Notes: generated from the sequence alone by a model not told the origin. 64,000 bases of DNA from Actinomyces sp. oral taxon 170 str. F0386 (GCF_000195595.1 NZ_GL882539.1:59124-123123), one strand, 5' to 3'; shown: positions 1-11,200, numbered from the stretch's first letter. Made by a program: numbers and translations.

Positions 1-2437
1 CACCGGCGCCGCGAGCCTCAGGGGCGGCCGTGCCCGCCCTGCTCGTGGCAGCGGGCAGCCCACCAACGCCGACCGGCGCCGCGGAGCCGTCAGCGCTCCC
101 ACCTCCGGGTGAGGCCGTCGCCTTCCCGCCCGGGACCGCACCGGCACCGTCACTGGGCGCCGCCGAAGCCGACGGAGCCGCCTGTGCATCGGGCGTAGCC
201 GACGGCGTCACCGTGGCACTCGCCGACGGCCCGGCACTGGGCGTCGAGGACGCCGCCCCCGTCGAAGGCGGAGCCGACGGCGTACTGGGTGGAGCCGCCT
301 GCGCACCGGGCGCGGCCGACGGCGCCGCCGTGGGCGCCGCATCGGCGGGCACCTCGACGTAGAAGCTGTTGAGGACCTGACCGGCGGCGTTCACTGACTC
401 CAGAGTCACCCAGCGGCAGCTGTCCGCGGAGCCTGTGCGGCAGGCACCGGTGGGTGCGTCGGCCGGGACCGTGAGGTCGAAGCTCGCCTTACCGGTGGTG
501 GGGCCGGTACGGTCCACGGTCAGGTCGATGTTCTGACTGAAGAACTCCTTGTCCCCGGAGCGGGCACGGACCCGTTGCGCACCGAGGGTCTGTTCGGAGG
601 CGTTGGTGTAGGCCAGGGAGTCCATCGTCACTGTCACGAAGCCGGCCCGGCCCGGCTTCGGGACCGCGCTCATACCCACCTGACGCTTGGCGTAGGACGG
701 GCTCAGGGGCTTGTCGCCGAAGGACTGCAGGTAGGAGATGAAGACGGTGTGCTGGAGCGTGCCGACGTTGACGACGGCATCCTCGTCAGGACTGGGGAAG
801 TCGTTGTTGTCATGGAGCAGCTCGTAGGTGGAGGCCAGGACCACCGGGTCCGTGTCCCCCAGAACCTGCCCGTCGACCCGGATCTCACGCACTGTGGGAA
901 CCTTCCCGTTCTCCACCGTCGCGTCGGGATCCACGATGACGTCAACATTCGAGGACAGCCCCAGGTTGAGCACGGGGGGCTCGGCGTAGAACCTCCACTG
1001 GTGGGCGATGAGCTTCTTGAGCTTTGCACCATTGACGGTGACGTAGGCGAGCGGTTTGTTGTCGGATTGGACGCTGAGTGCCTCCCCGTAGGTCACCAGG
1101 CCGTCCTGGTCAGGGCGCAGGATGTCGTCATGGCGGCCGGACTCGAGGTAGGTGAGGTCGTTCTTCACGTCGCGGGTACTGACGATGCCGACATAGTGGC
1201 TGGAGCCGGGAGGTTTGATAGAGGTGATCCAGCTGTGATACGAGTCGGCGACCAGGTCGGCGGCTGAGGACTCCGTTGCCGTATTGGTGTTGGGGACACT
1301 TCCGTCAGACCCCCGCAGGAAGTCCGCCCCGATATGCGCCAGCGGCTGCTTCGAGACATCCCTGGCGGCACCTTCGTACTCCCAGGTCTTGTTCCAGACC
1401 TCAGGAGAGGATCCTCGGCATGCGTAATGTCCGATCCACATGTTCTCTGCGCTGGAGGAGACGATCTTCCGAGTCGTTCGGTCGTACTCCAGGAGAATGT
1501 CCCCGAAGCTCCGACCGTAGATCTGGGGCTGGACGACAGCGATCGAGTTTCCCTCGAATCCGGTGACGACCTGTCCGTACTCCCCTGCCCCACGGCCGGA
1601 GACGACGGCGTCGACATTCTTGGAGAAGCTTGTCGCCGTGGAGGCCATGTCCTCGTGGCTGAGCACGACGACGATGTCGGCCTCACCGTTGGCCGGGTTG
1701 CCGTCCTTGAGCTCGGCGGCGCGGGCGTTGGCCGTGGCCACCGCCGGGGAGACGCTCAGAACCTCTCTGTTCGCAGCGAGTGTTCGGATGGGAAGCTCGT
1801 CGGTCACCACACCGACGAAGCCGACGCGCACCCCGTCGACCTTCTTGACGAAGACCCCGCGACCGCTCCCCTCGGCACTGAGGGAAGCGGAGCCGGACAC
1901 GTTCGCCGCCAGGATGGGGAAGTCGGAGGCTGGCAGGATCCTGTCCTCGAGGTCCTTCACCCCTCCGTCGAGCGCGTGGACCCCCAGGGCTGAGGCATCC
2001 AGCTTCATCGTATTGAGGCCATAGATGATGGGCTGGTCCTGCACGAAGGAGGACGCGTGGGGCGAGGCGCCGATGTTGCCGCCGGAGGAGACGACAAGCG
2101 TGTTGGGGAAGTCCTCCCGGACCCCGCGGACAGCGCACTCGATTCCGATCAGGCCGTAGTCCCTGGAGGGGTCGTACTCCTCGGTCTCCGGGTTGTACCC
2201 GCTCGTCTCCAGGTAGTGACCGCGAAGGTTACCCAGGCCGATCAGCTTGATGCGCACCTTGTTGCCCGGATCGTCGGCCCCTTGGTTCCCGTCAGCGCCG
2301 TCGGGCGGCTTCTCCACAGCGGCGGCCGGCGGTATGAGGGATGCTGTCGGAGCCGCGACCATGGGACTCAGTGCAGCCACAACCAGAGCGCTCAACGCAG
2401 CGCAGACTCGTGCTCTCCGAGTTGGAAATATTCTCAT
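1..2437 (-). CDS. Secreted 5'-nucleotidase-like protein with degenerate active site (C-terminus beyond window)
   Basis: The frame is open from an ATG at 2437 to the left window edge, about 812 codons, so the C-terminus is missing. Residues 1-40 are a Sec signal peptide (RR, then an Ala/Val/Leu core). Residues 60-300 align by eye with the metallophosphatase domain and 370-560 with the 5_nucleotid_C domain of secreted 5'-nucleotidases. The metal-binding motifs are eroded: NDxHG is GNLRG (69-73), the SAGDNIGAS motif is SSGGNIGAS (from 117), GNHEFD is GVHALD (152-157) and GHTH is GRGA (281-284); only H154 and H261 remain. Substrate-site NPGGVR reads STRDVK. From about residue 700 the chain is Pro/Ala/Ser-rich, like a wall-spanning stalk before a sortase signal, but no LPXTG is visible here. 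Probably a binding or structural pseudoenzyme. Confidence 0.85.
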   Translation of the reverse strand, partial: MRIFPTRRARVCAALSALVVAALSPMVAAPTASLIPPAAAVEKPPDGADGNQGADDPGNKVRIKLIGLGNLRGHYLETSGYNPETEEYDPSRDYGLIGIECAVRGVREDFPNTLVVSSGGNIGASPHASSFVQDQPIIYGLNTMKLDASALGVHALDGGVKDLEDRILPASDFPILAANVSGSASLSAEGSGRGVFVKKVDGVRVGFVGVVTDELPIRTLAANREVLSVSPAVATANARAAELKDGNPANGEADIVVVLSHEDMASTATSFSKNVDAVVSGRGAGEYGQVVTGFEGNSIAVVQPQIYGRSFGDILLEYDRTTRKIVSSSAENMWIGHYACRGSSPEVWNKTWEYEGAARDVSKQPLAHIGADFLRGSDGSVPNTNTATESSAADLVADSYHSWITSIKPPGSSHYVGIVSTRDVKNDLTYLESGRHDDILRPDQDGLVTYGEALSVQSDNKPLAYVTVNGAKLKKLIAHQWRFYAEPPVLNLGLSSNVDVIVDPDATVENGKVPTVREIRVDGQVLGDTDPVVLASTYELLHDNNDFPSPDEDAVVNVGTLQHTVFISYLQSFGDKPLSPSYAKRQVGMSAVPKPGRAGFVTVTMDSLAYTNASEQTLGAQRVRARSGDKEFFSQNIDLTVDRTGPTTGKASFDLTVPADAPTGACRTGSADSCRWVTLESVNAAGQVLNSFYVEVPADAAPTAAPSAAPGAQAAPPSTPSAPPSTGAASSTPSAGPSASATVTPSATPDAQAAPSASAAPSDGAGAVPGGKATASPGGGSADGSAAPVGVGGLPAATSRAGTAAPEARGAG

Positions 2438-2616
2438 GTCAATCCTCGTGGGACGTAGGGATGGAGATCGGGATCACGTGAGGAAAGGAACATCATCAAG
2501 GTACGCCCCTCCCGGGACTTTTGCAGTGTTTTTTACGATCTCAGCCAGTCAGTAGGTGCCCGGTCGTGACTTCTCACCAAGGATCTGCGTCGATTTCGCC
2601 CGCCCTCACAGCACAA

Positions 2617-2660
2617 CGACGGCGTCCGTCACCTCGGAGGAGAGGTGACGGACGCCGTCG
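2617..2660 (-). terminator. Terminator hairpin of gdhA
   Basis: Perfect 19-bp inverted repeat (arms 2617-2635 and 2642-2660, 6-nt loop) directly after the gdhA stop codon. There is no T-tract on the minus strand beyond it. Confidence 0.75.
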
Positions 2661-2690
2661 CTATGGGCGCGGGCCCGGATCAGGCAGGTA

Positions 2691-4043
<1,353 letters not shown>

Positions 4044-4108
4044 CTAGCGGAATAAGCTCAGCACCTGGCTGGTCGCCGCGGCACCGCGAAAAGGCTTCCA
4101 CCGAGACG

Positions 4109-4124
4109 TTCACTGAGACGAAAC
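4109..4124 (-). promoter_or_regulatory. Possible GlnR-like site upstream of gdhA
   Basis: TTCAC, six bases, GAAAC on the plus strand. It matches the actinobacterial GlnR pattern GTnAC-N6-GAAAC except for the first base. A second GAAAC occurs at 4142-4146. No GlnR gene is in the window. Confidence 0.25.
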
Positions 4125-4214
4125 ATCTCGCTATCCGGAGGAAACATAGGCGCCGAAAAGGCCGCATTTCGGACGATAATGCAGCCGAGGTCACAGTTCT
4201 CGGATGATCCTGTT

Positions 4215-5057
4215 ATGAACGGTGAACAGTATTCGGACACCTCCGGCGGCTCAGCCAGAGCGGCCCGCTACACCCATGGCCACGGGGCGGCGGTCCTCAG
4301 CGCGCATTCACGTCGTGGCGCCGAGGACTCGGCCGCCTACCTCCTGGGCCGCCTGCGCGCCGGGATGGATCTGCTCGACGTCGGCTGCGGGCCTGCGACC
4401 ATCACCGCGGACCTGGCCGAGCACGTGGCACCCGGCCGGGTCGTGGGCCTGGACGCCGCTCCCGGCGCCCTGGAGGCGGCCCGCGCAACGCTGGCCGAGC
4501 GGGGCCTGTCCGGGCAGGTGGAGCTGACCACTGGAGACGTCATGGCCCTGCCCTTCGACGACGACTCCTTCGACGTCGTCCACGCCCACCAGGTCCTCCA
4601 GCACCTCAGCGACCCGGTGGGGGCCCTGACGGAGATGCGGCGCGTCGCCCGTCCGGGCGGGATCGTGGCGGTGCGCGACGCCGTCTACTCCGCCATGACC
4701 TGGTTCCCGGAGCCGGAGGGCATGAGCCTGTGGCGCTCGGTCTACATGGCCACGGCCCGGGGCAACGGGGGCGAGCCCGACGCCGGAAGCCGGCTGCTCG
4801 CCTGGGCCCACCGGGCGGGGTTCACTGAGGTGACGGCCTCGGCCTCCACCTGGTGCTACGCCACGCCCGCCGACCGCGCCTGGCAGTCGACGACCTGGGC
4901 GCAGCGGAGCCTGACCTCCTTCGGGCCGCAGGCGGTGGAGCTGGGGCTGGCCAGCAGCACCGACCTGGAGACGATGGCCCGGGCCTGGCGACAGTGGGGC
5001 GGCAGCGAGGACGCCTGGTTCGTCGTCGTGCACGGCGAGGTCATTGCCCGTGCCTGA
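4215..5057 (+). CDS. Class I SAM-dependent methyltransferase
   Basis: A 280-residue Methyltransf_11/UbiE-type protein. Motif I LLDVGCGPATIT (about 52-63) binds S-adenosylmethionine. The acidic end of beta2 is VVGLDAAPGA, motif II is DVMALPFDDDSFDVVH (about 113-128), and LRRVARPGG-like EMRRVARPGG follows. Substrate is unknown; close relatives are annotated only as methyltransferases. I chose the ATG at 4215 over an in-frame ATG at 4179 because a GATAAT -10 hexamer sits at 4175-4180 and would place the transcript start downstream of 4179. It is divergent from gdhA and appears to stand alone. No signal peptide or membrane segment is present. Confidence 0.85.
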   Translation: MNGEQYSDTSGGSARAARYTHGHGAAVLSAHSRRGAEDSAAYLLGRLRAGMDLLDVGCGPATITADLAEHVAPGRVVGLDAAPGALEAARATLAERGLSGQVELTTGDVMALPFDDDSFDVVHAHQVLQHLSDPVGALTEMRRVARPGGIVAVRDAVYSAMTWFPEPEGMSLWRSVYMATARGNGGEPDAGSRLLAWAHRAGFTEVTASASTWCYATPADRAWQSTTWAQRSLTSFGPQAVELGLASSTDLETMARAWRQWGGSEDAWFVVVHGEVIARA

Positions 5058-5137
5058 CGGCGGACGCACGAGATCGGCCGGCACCGTGAGTCTTCGTGCC
5101 GGCCGGAAGGAGGGCGGCTCCGGCACCGGGGCGGGAG

Positions 5138-6151
5138 TCAGGCGCCGAGTCCCCAGATCGAGGCCACGCCCGGCGCAGTGAAGCGGAATCCGGAGGCGAG
5201 CAGCGCCTGGGGAACCGCGCGCTGGGAGGCACCGAGCAGCTCGGCAAGCATGCTGCCGATGCTTCCGGTACCGCCGGCCACCCCGGTCCTCCCCGCCCGG
5301 TCCAGCAGGACCTGGGGCACCACCGCCATCGAGGGCGGGCCGCAGGCGCGGGACATTAGCCGGTGGAGGTCGCGGTTGCGCAGAGGCTCGGGCGCGGTCA
5401 GGTTGACCGGCCCTCGGATGTCGTCGTGCTCGATGGCCCATAGGAGGCCGGCCGCGGCATCCTCCAGTCCGATCCACGGCTGCCACTGGTCGCCACGGCC
5501 GAGCCGGGCCCCCGCCCCCACCCGGTAGGCGGCGCCGAGGAGCCTGCCCAGCCCGCCCGAGGAGCTGACCACCAGGCCCGTGCGGGACTGGACCGTGCGC
5601 AGCCCGGCCCGCGCCGCCGGGCCCGCAGCGGCCTCCCAACGCAGGCACAGCTCGGACAGGAACCCCTCACCCGGGCCGCACGCCTCGGTGAGGATCTCAT
5701 CGCCCCGATCCCCGTAGAAGCCGGTGGCCGACCCACTCAGCAGGACCCCGGGCCGCCCCGCCGGGGGCAGGCTCGCGGCGACCCGGGCGATGAGGGCGGT
5801 GGTGGACAGGCGCGAGGCCGCCAGCGCGCGACGGCGCGCCGGTGTCCAGGGGCGCGGCGCGATCGGGGCGCCTGACAGGCACACCACGGCTCTGGCCCCC
5901 TCCAGGGCGCCGGGCGCCAGGATGCGCTCGGCGGGGGCCCACCAGGCGTGCTCCCTGCCGGAGGCATCAATCTCGATGCCCTCCCGCGATGCCTTGTCCG
6001 GTCCGCTGCGGTGGAGGATCCGGATCCTCCAGCCACTGTCCCGGGCCATATCCGCCAGGCGGGATCCGATGAGGCCCGCGCCGGCCACGACGAGCAGCCC
6101 CGGGCCGCTGCGGCGGCCGGGCGGTGCTGAGGGGATCCCGTGAGTGCCCAT
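5138..6151 (-). CDS. TIGR01777 family epimerase/oxidoreductase (SDR39U1/YfcH type)
   Basis: A 337-residue atypical short-chain dehydrogenase. An N-terminal Rossmann motif GAGLIGSRLAD (about 24-34) binds NAD(P). The family marker VVCLSGAPI follows, then SGSATGFYGDRGDE, whose YG is characteristic of the TIGR01777 group. The C-terminal half carries the DUF1731-like ending with VPQALLASGFRF. Members are predicted nucleotide-sugar epimerases but have no firmly assigned substrate. The reading frame stays open upstream to 7171, but homology begins only here, and the ATG at 6151 sits 7 nt after a TAGGGT hexamer, fitting a leaderless start. It is divergent from the membrane protein at 6320. Confidence 0.88.
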   Translation of the reverse strand: MGTHGIPSAPPGRRSGPGLLVVAGAGLIGSRLADMARDSGWRIRILHRSGPDKASREGIEIDASGREHAWWAPAERILAPGALEGARAVVCLSGAPIAPRPWTPARRRALAASRLSTTALIARVAASLPPAGRPGVLLSGSATGFYGDRGDEILTEACGPGEGFLSELCLRWEAAAGPAARAGLRTVQSRTGLVVSSSGGLGRLLGAAYRVGAGARLGRGDQWQPWIGLEDAAAGLLWAIEHDDIRGPVNLTAPEPLRNRDLHRLMSRACGPPSMAVVPQVLLDRAGRTGVAGGTGSIGSMLAELLGASQRAVPQALLASGFRFTAPGVASIWGLGA

Positions 6152-6158
6152 TGACCCC

Positions 6159-6164
6159 ACCCTA
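6159..6164 (-). promoter_or_regulatory. -10 hexamer TAGGGT of leaderless promoter for the TIGR01777 gene
   Basis: TAGGGT on the minus strand, 7 nt before the ATG at 6151. No Shine-Dalgarno is possible in the gap. Confidence 0.55.
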
Positions 6165-6306
6165 GGCCCTCGGCCGCCCCTTGGGCCCGCCCGGCCTCGT
6201 CTGCGCCCCTGGCGCCAGCGCCGGGGGCAGGAGGAAGGACCCTCCTCCTGGGTAGGGAGTGAGCCGTACCGACTCACAGGATGCACACAACTGGCACCCA
6301 CTCCTC

Positions 6307-6312
6307 TAGGCT
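6307..6312 (+). promoter_or_regulatory. -10 hexamer TAGGCT of leaderless promoter for the gene at 6320
   Basis: TAGGCT lies 7 nt before the ATG at 6320. This argues against the in-frame ATG at 6281, which lies upstream of the hexamer. Confidence 0.5.
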
Positions 6313-6319
6313 CATCCCA

Positions 6320-7294
6320 ATGCCCGAGAACGCCCCCTCCCCTCGCTCTCCCGTGATGGACCTGATGGCCCTGCGCTCCGTCACGGAACTGCCCGTGACC
6401 CGTCGCCACGTCCTGGACCCCGAGATCCTGCGAACGGTGGCCGCCGTCGATCGAGTCGGCGACCTGACACGTTTCAACGTCGCAGAGGTCCCCGAACTCG
6501 CCCGCGTCTCCGAACTCGAGGAGCTCCTGACGCCCGATGAGCATGGATGGGCACTGGGGCACGCGCTGTCGCTGGCCGTTGAGCACGGGCAGCGCCTGTG
6601 GCTCAGCGAGGTGACCCCGGAGCAGCTGGAGCGGCTGCGAACGGTTCTGGGCGAGACGCTCGTCCACATCGCCTCCCTGGATGAGCCCGGCGACTCCGAC
6701 GGGGACGGCAGCGTCGTCGTCGCCGTGAGCCCGCGCCACCTCCTGGACAAGTGGGCCACCGGGAGTCCTGCGCAGATCGGCTACCTGCACACCGTCCTGG
6801 AGGGGACGGACCCGCTGCGGGTCTCTCGGCACACCTTGGCCGCCCTGCGCGAGGCGGAGGTGGACCTGGTACCGCGTGCAGGCATCGTCCGGCTGCTGCA
6901 CAACCCGCGCTTCCTCGCCTACGCAACCGTCTTCATCTACTCCTCGTTGCGGGCGCTGCCGGCCGTCTACGCCCCCGGCTTCCGCGGCAACCCTTGGGTG
7001 CTGTGGACCATCGACATCATCACCGCCGTCCCCTACACATGGGGCATCATCGCCATGGTGGCAGGTCGACGACGCCGTATCCGCTTCGCCGGGTTCCTCG
7101 TCACCCTCATCACCTTCGTTGCGCCCTACGTGTACTTCTTCCTGGCGGGTGATGACGGACACGGCAACCACTACCCCGGCTGGGTCGTCATGGTGGTCAT
7201 CGGCCTGGTGCTGGCGACCTTCCTGCTCGAGGGCGGGCGCTGGCTGCGGGACGTGGCCGTCGCCCGGGGCCTGCGCACGCCGCGGGGAGGCTAG
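6320..7294 (+). CDS. Membrane protein of unknown function
   Basis: I do not recognise the family. The protein has 324 residues. The N-terminal 190 residues are soluble, acidic and Leu-rich, predicted cytoplasmic. The C-terminal third has four hydrophobic segments, roughly residues 197-215, 222-245, 252-275 and 285-305, ending in a short basic tail (RGLRTPRGG). There is no signal peptide. The start at 6320 is supported by a TAGGCT hexamer 7 nt upstream. It converges with the phosphatidylcholine synthase gene (25 bp between stops) and is divergent from the TIGR01777 gene. Confidence 0.75.
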   Translation: MPENAPSPRSPVMDLMALRSVTELPVTRRHVLDPEILRTVAAVDRVGDLTRFNVAEVPELARVSELEELLTPDEHGWALGHALSLAVEHGQRLWLSEVTPEQLERLRTVLGETLVHIASLDEPGDSDGDGSVVVAVSPRHLLDKWATGSPAQIGYLHTVLEGTDPLRVSRHTLAALREAEVDLVPRAGIVRLLHNPRFLAYATVFIYSSLRALPAVYAPGFRGNPWVLWTIDIITAVPYTWGIIAMVAGRRRRIRFAGFLVTLITFVAPYVYFFLAGDDGHGNHYPGWVVMVVIGLVLATFLLEGGRWLRDVAVARGLRTPRGG

Positions 7295-7319
7295 GGAGTC
7301 GCCAGGCTCGGACTACCGG

Positions 7320-8087
7320 CTAAGCAGCCGCCCCTGTGACCGGCTCGGCCCCGCGGATCGAGCGCAGGACCCCGGCGAGCAGGAACCAGCCACCGGAGAC
7401 GACGATGACGGCGACCAGGCTGAGCGGCCGCTGGGGGTGGATCGCCACGAGCCAGCAGGTGGCCAGGAACCACACCGCCACCGCACCGATGTTGAGGGCA
7501 CGGAAGCGCTTGACGCGCGCCGGGTGCGCGTAGTGCGTGGGCACGAGCGTGAGCACCACGAAGATGAGGGTGACGACGATGTTGAAGACCGCCGGGGTCT
7601 GCAGCACGTAGAACATGAGGGCCACGATGTTCCAGGCCGCCGGGAATCCCACGAAGTAGTAGTCGGTGGACTTCCACTGCTTGTTGGCGTAGCAGAACAT
7701 GGACGAGCTCAGGATGAGGGCCATGAGCAGGCCGGCCACCGGCCTGGGCCCCATCGGCAGGGCCACGTACATGAAGACGGCCGGGATGAAGGTCCACGTG
7801 AGGTAGTCGACGACGATGTCCACGATGCCGCCGTCGAACCAGGGGATGATTTCGGAGACCCTGGCACGCCGGGCCAGGGTGCCGTCAACGCCGTCGACGA
7901 CAAGGGCGACGAGCAGCCAGAACCACATCCAGGCGAACTCCCGGCGGGGGTGAATGGTGGCGAGCATGGCCAGGCTGGCCCACACCAGCCCCGACATGGT
8001 CAGGATGTGCACTGCCCAGGCGGCGGCACGGGCCCGTGCCGGGTACTGCGCCGTCGACACGAACGGTCCCCTCTCGGTGGATGACAC
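7320..8087 (-). CDS. pcs: Phosphatidylcholine synthase (CDP-alcohol phosphatidyltransferase)
   Basis: Condenses CDP-diacylglycerol with free choline to give phosphatidylcholine and CMP in the inner membrane. The CDP-alcohol phosphotransferase signature DGxxARx8Gx3Dx3D is intact: DGTLARRARV, then DGGIVDIVVDYLTW (about residues 65-100). The Pcs-specific downstream block (WKSTDYYFVGFPAAWNIVAL, about 135-155) is also present, which separates it from phosphatidylglycerophosphate and phosphatidylinositol synthases. Length 255 and six to eight hydrophobic segments fit Pcs. Translation starts at GTG 8087; there is no strong Shine-Dalgarno. The direct choline pathway is uncommon in actinobacteria and implies use of host choline. 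Confidence 0.87.
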   Translation of the reverse strand: MSSTERGPFVSTAQYPARARAAAWAVHILTMSGLVWASLAMLATIHPRREFAWMWFWLLVALVVDGVDGTLARRARVSEIIPWFDGGIVDIVVDYLTWTFIPAVFMYVALPMGPRPVAGLLMALILSSSMFCYANKQWKSTDYYFVGFPAAWNIVALMFYVLQTPAVFNIVVTLIFVVLTLVPTHYAHPARVKRFRALNIGAVAVWFLATCWLVAIHPQRPLSLVAVIVVSGGWFLLAGVLRSIRGAEPVTGAAA

Positions 8088-8190
8088 TGATTCACGAGAA
8101 GTCTATGTGGTTCACAGCCGCAGCACATATCCGTCGGGCGCATGCCCCGGTGCGCACCGCCTCCCGCGCACGCGCCGATCCCGCCCCGGA

Positions 8191-8235
8191 ACCGTGTGTG
8201 TCCCCGTACCTGGTGGGTACGGGGACACACACGGT
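8191..8235 (-). terminator. Terminator hairpin downstream of the WD40 gene
   Basis: Perfect 20-bp inverted repeat (8191-8210 and 8216-8235) with a 5-nt loop, between the stop of the WD40 gene and the start of pcs. No T-tract. Confidence 0.7.
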
Positions 8236-8270
8236 CTGCCACGCGCCCGCGAGCGCGTGGAGGAGATGAC

Positions 8271-11200
8271 TCACATGCTCACGTCGCGGAAGTCGAAGGG
8301 GTAGATCCCCATGGGGTTCCAGTGGGCGAGGAGACGAGCGCCGGTGGCCGCGTCGTGGGCCCACAGCTCGCTGGTGATGACGACGCCGCCGCCCTCCAGC
8401 TCACTGAGGTCCAGGCGGTGATGGCCGTCGACGTAGTCGTCGGCCTGCTCCACCGGGTAGAGGGCCAGGTCGGCGGCGGGGACGGACAGGCCGGTGAGCT
8501 GCTCGTCGAGGCCGGCGAGGTCATTGCCGGAGATGCCGTAGCGGCTCGCCAGCTCGTTGACGTCGCGGCGCGCGATGGCGGCGACGAACTCCTGGACCTC
8601 GGTGTAGATCCGACGGCGCAGCTCCTCGTTCCCCCACGGGGCCGGGGCCGGCTCGGCGGGCTCCTCCTGGGCGGCCTCAGCGCCGTCGGCAGCCTCGGCG
8701 CCCTCCACGGGCGCCTCAGGTGTCTCGGCGTTCTCCTCGTTGCTCTTCCCGCGTTCCTCAGCGACCTGCTCGGTCGGGGCACTCTGGTCCACACGGTCCT
8801 CGGCGTCATCCTCAGGCGTCGAGGCGGTTGGCGCGGAGGCCGCTCGAGCCTCAGGCTCCGCCGCGTCGGCAGTGTCCGTGACGCTCGCTGTCTCCGTCGC
8901 GTCTGACGCGGGCGGCACCGCGCCCTCGACGGAGGCCGCGTACCAGGGGATCTCCGCCTGCTCGGACCGTCCCGACTCACCGGGCTCCTCGGACGGCTCC
9001 CGGGTCGCCTGCTCGCCCTCGCGGCCGGTGTCGACCGGGGTCCGTGCCGAGACCGCCACGTTCTCCCAGGCCTCACCGGAGGAGGCTGTCGGCTGCTGCT
9101 CGACGGCATCGGCCAGGGCCGACTCAGCCGGGTCGGGGGCGACGGTCTCACCGGTGGGCGCGGCGACGGGCTCGCCACCGGGGTGCTCGACGGAGGGGAC
9201 CGCCACCGGCTCGTAGGCGGACTCGGCCGTCCCGGAGGACGGCGCCGTCCGCGTCGGAGCGGCGACCTGCGAGGCTGTCTCGGGGACCGCATCGGCGGCG
9301 GCCTCAACCACCGCCTCCGAGGCCGGCTCAGCCGGGGTCTGGGCCGTGGCGGCGGCGTGCCTGACCCGACGCGTGTCGGCGTCGGAGCCGGTCTGAGGCG
9401 CCGGGGCGGCGGGTGTCTCGACGACAGCCTCGGACTGCTCCTGCGGGGCGCCCTCGGACGCGACGGGGACCGCCCCGGGAGCGGCGGGCATCTCCACCAT
9501 CGACGGCGTCGTCACGGCCGGCGCGGTCACCTCACCGTCCTTGACGCCCTGATCGACGGGGAAGGGCTGGACGAGGAGGGTCTCGCCCGTCGGCGCGGCG
9601 ACCGGCTCGGTCTCGACCGGTGCGGCCGGCTGCTCGGTGCCCTCAGCGGCGCCGGAGCCCTCGGCCGGCGTGTGGGCGGTCGCGGCCATGTGCCGGGCCT
9701 GGCGGGCGACGGCCGCGTCCTCCGCCTCGGGGGCGGAGACCGGAGTGAGGATCTCGGCCTCGGCAGAAGCGGACTCACCCGCCTCCGCCTGCTCGGTCAC
9801 GGCCCCCACCATCGCCTCGGGCGTCGGCTTGGAGGCCGGTACGGGCTCGGCGGCCGCCTCAGGAGCGTTCTCAACGGGCTCGGAGACGGGAGCAGACGGC
9901 GCCTCAGCCTCAGCCGGCACGTTCGCACCGGTGGCGATGGCGGCCTGGGCAGTGGCACCGGCGTCGACCGACGCATGCTCACCCACCGGCCCCTCCGACG
10001 CGGCAGTACTCTGTTCGGCCGCCTCCTCCACGGACTGGTCGGCCTCAGCCGCCTCACCCCTCTCGGCGGTCTCAGAGGTCAGGGGCGCCTCCGTGGACTC
10101 CTCGGGACCCTCCGCGGCCGGTTCCTCGTCCACCGGGACGACCGGAGCGGACTCCGCAACGACCTCGGGCAGCGGGGCGGTGATGTACTGACGCCGCTCC
10201 ACGCCCACGCGAGTGAGCTGGCCGGCGAGGATCTCGGGGCGGCCGAGGTAGTCCCAGACCTCGCCGGGACCCGAGCGCAGGCTCAGGGAGGGGGCGTCGA
10301 GGATGGCGACTCCGCCGTCGGGCAGGAAGCACAGGAACAGCCCGGTCATCTCGCCGGTGGCGGCGTCCCACAGGCGCACGGTGCCGTCCTCGGAGCCGGT
10401 GAGGACCCGGGTGCCGTCGGGACTCCACTGGGCGTCGGTGACGCCGAAGCGGTGGCCGGCCAGGGACAGGACGACCTTGCCGGAGACCTCGTCCCACACG
10501 CGCACGACGCCGTCGTCGAAGCCGGCCAGGACCCGGGTGCCGTCGGGGTTCCACGCGTAGGAGCGGACCATGGCGGCATCGTCGCGCAGCGTTACGAGCT
10601 CGCCGGAGGTGATGACGTCCCAGACGTGGGCGGCGCCGTCGGCACTGCCGGTGACGACGCGGGGACCTCCTTGCGTCCACACGACGTCGCGCACCCAGTT
10701 GCCGGTGTAGGTGTGGATGACCTCGCCGGTGGTGGCGTCCCAGATGCGGGCGGTGCCGTCCTGGGATCCGGTCAGGACGCGCTGGCCGTTGGGGCTCCAG
10801 GCGACCGAGGTGATCATGTCGCGGTGGCCCTCGAGGGTGAGGAGGCGCTCGCCGGTGGTGGCGTCCCAGATCGCGGCGCGGTTGTCCCCCAGGCCGGAGA
10901 GGATGCGCTCGCTGTCAGGGCTCCAGGCGACGTCGTTGACGTCGTCCTCGCCAGCAGTCAGAGCCTGGACGACGTCGCCGGTGGCGGCGTCCAGGATGAG
11001 GACGCGTGGTGAGAGGTAGGAGGAGGTGGCCAGGCGGGTGCCGTCCGGGCTCCAGACGACCTCGCTCAGCTCGCGGGCGCCGTTGTCCACGGTCAGCCGC
11101 GGCTCGCCGGTGGCGGCGTCCCAGACGCGGTTGCCACCGATCTTGGCGCCGATGGTGAGCTTCGTGCCGTCGGGGCTCCAGGAGACGGTCTCGACGGAGT

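Noticed and set aside
4179-4214. Upstream in-frame ATG for the methyltransferase
   Set aside because: It would overlap the GATAAT -10 hexamer, and the added residues show no similarity.
6152-7171. Long open frame extending the TIGR01777 gene upstream on the minus strand
   Set aside because: It lies antisense to the membrane protein gene at 6320 and has no family similarity. The Rossmann fold begins after the ATG at 6151.
9183-11012. Repetitive plus-strand frame opposite the WD40 gene
   Set aside because: Repeat pattern is the mirror of the WD40 repeats and linker. No independent start signal.
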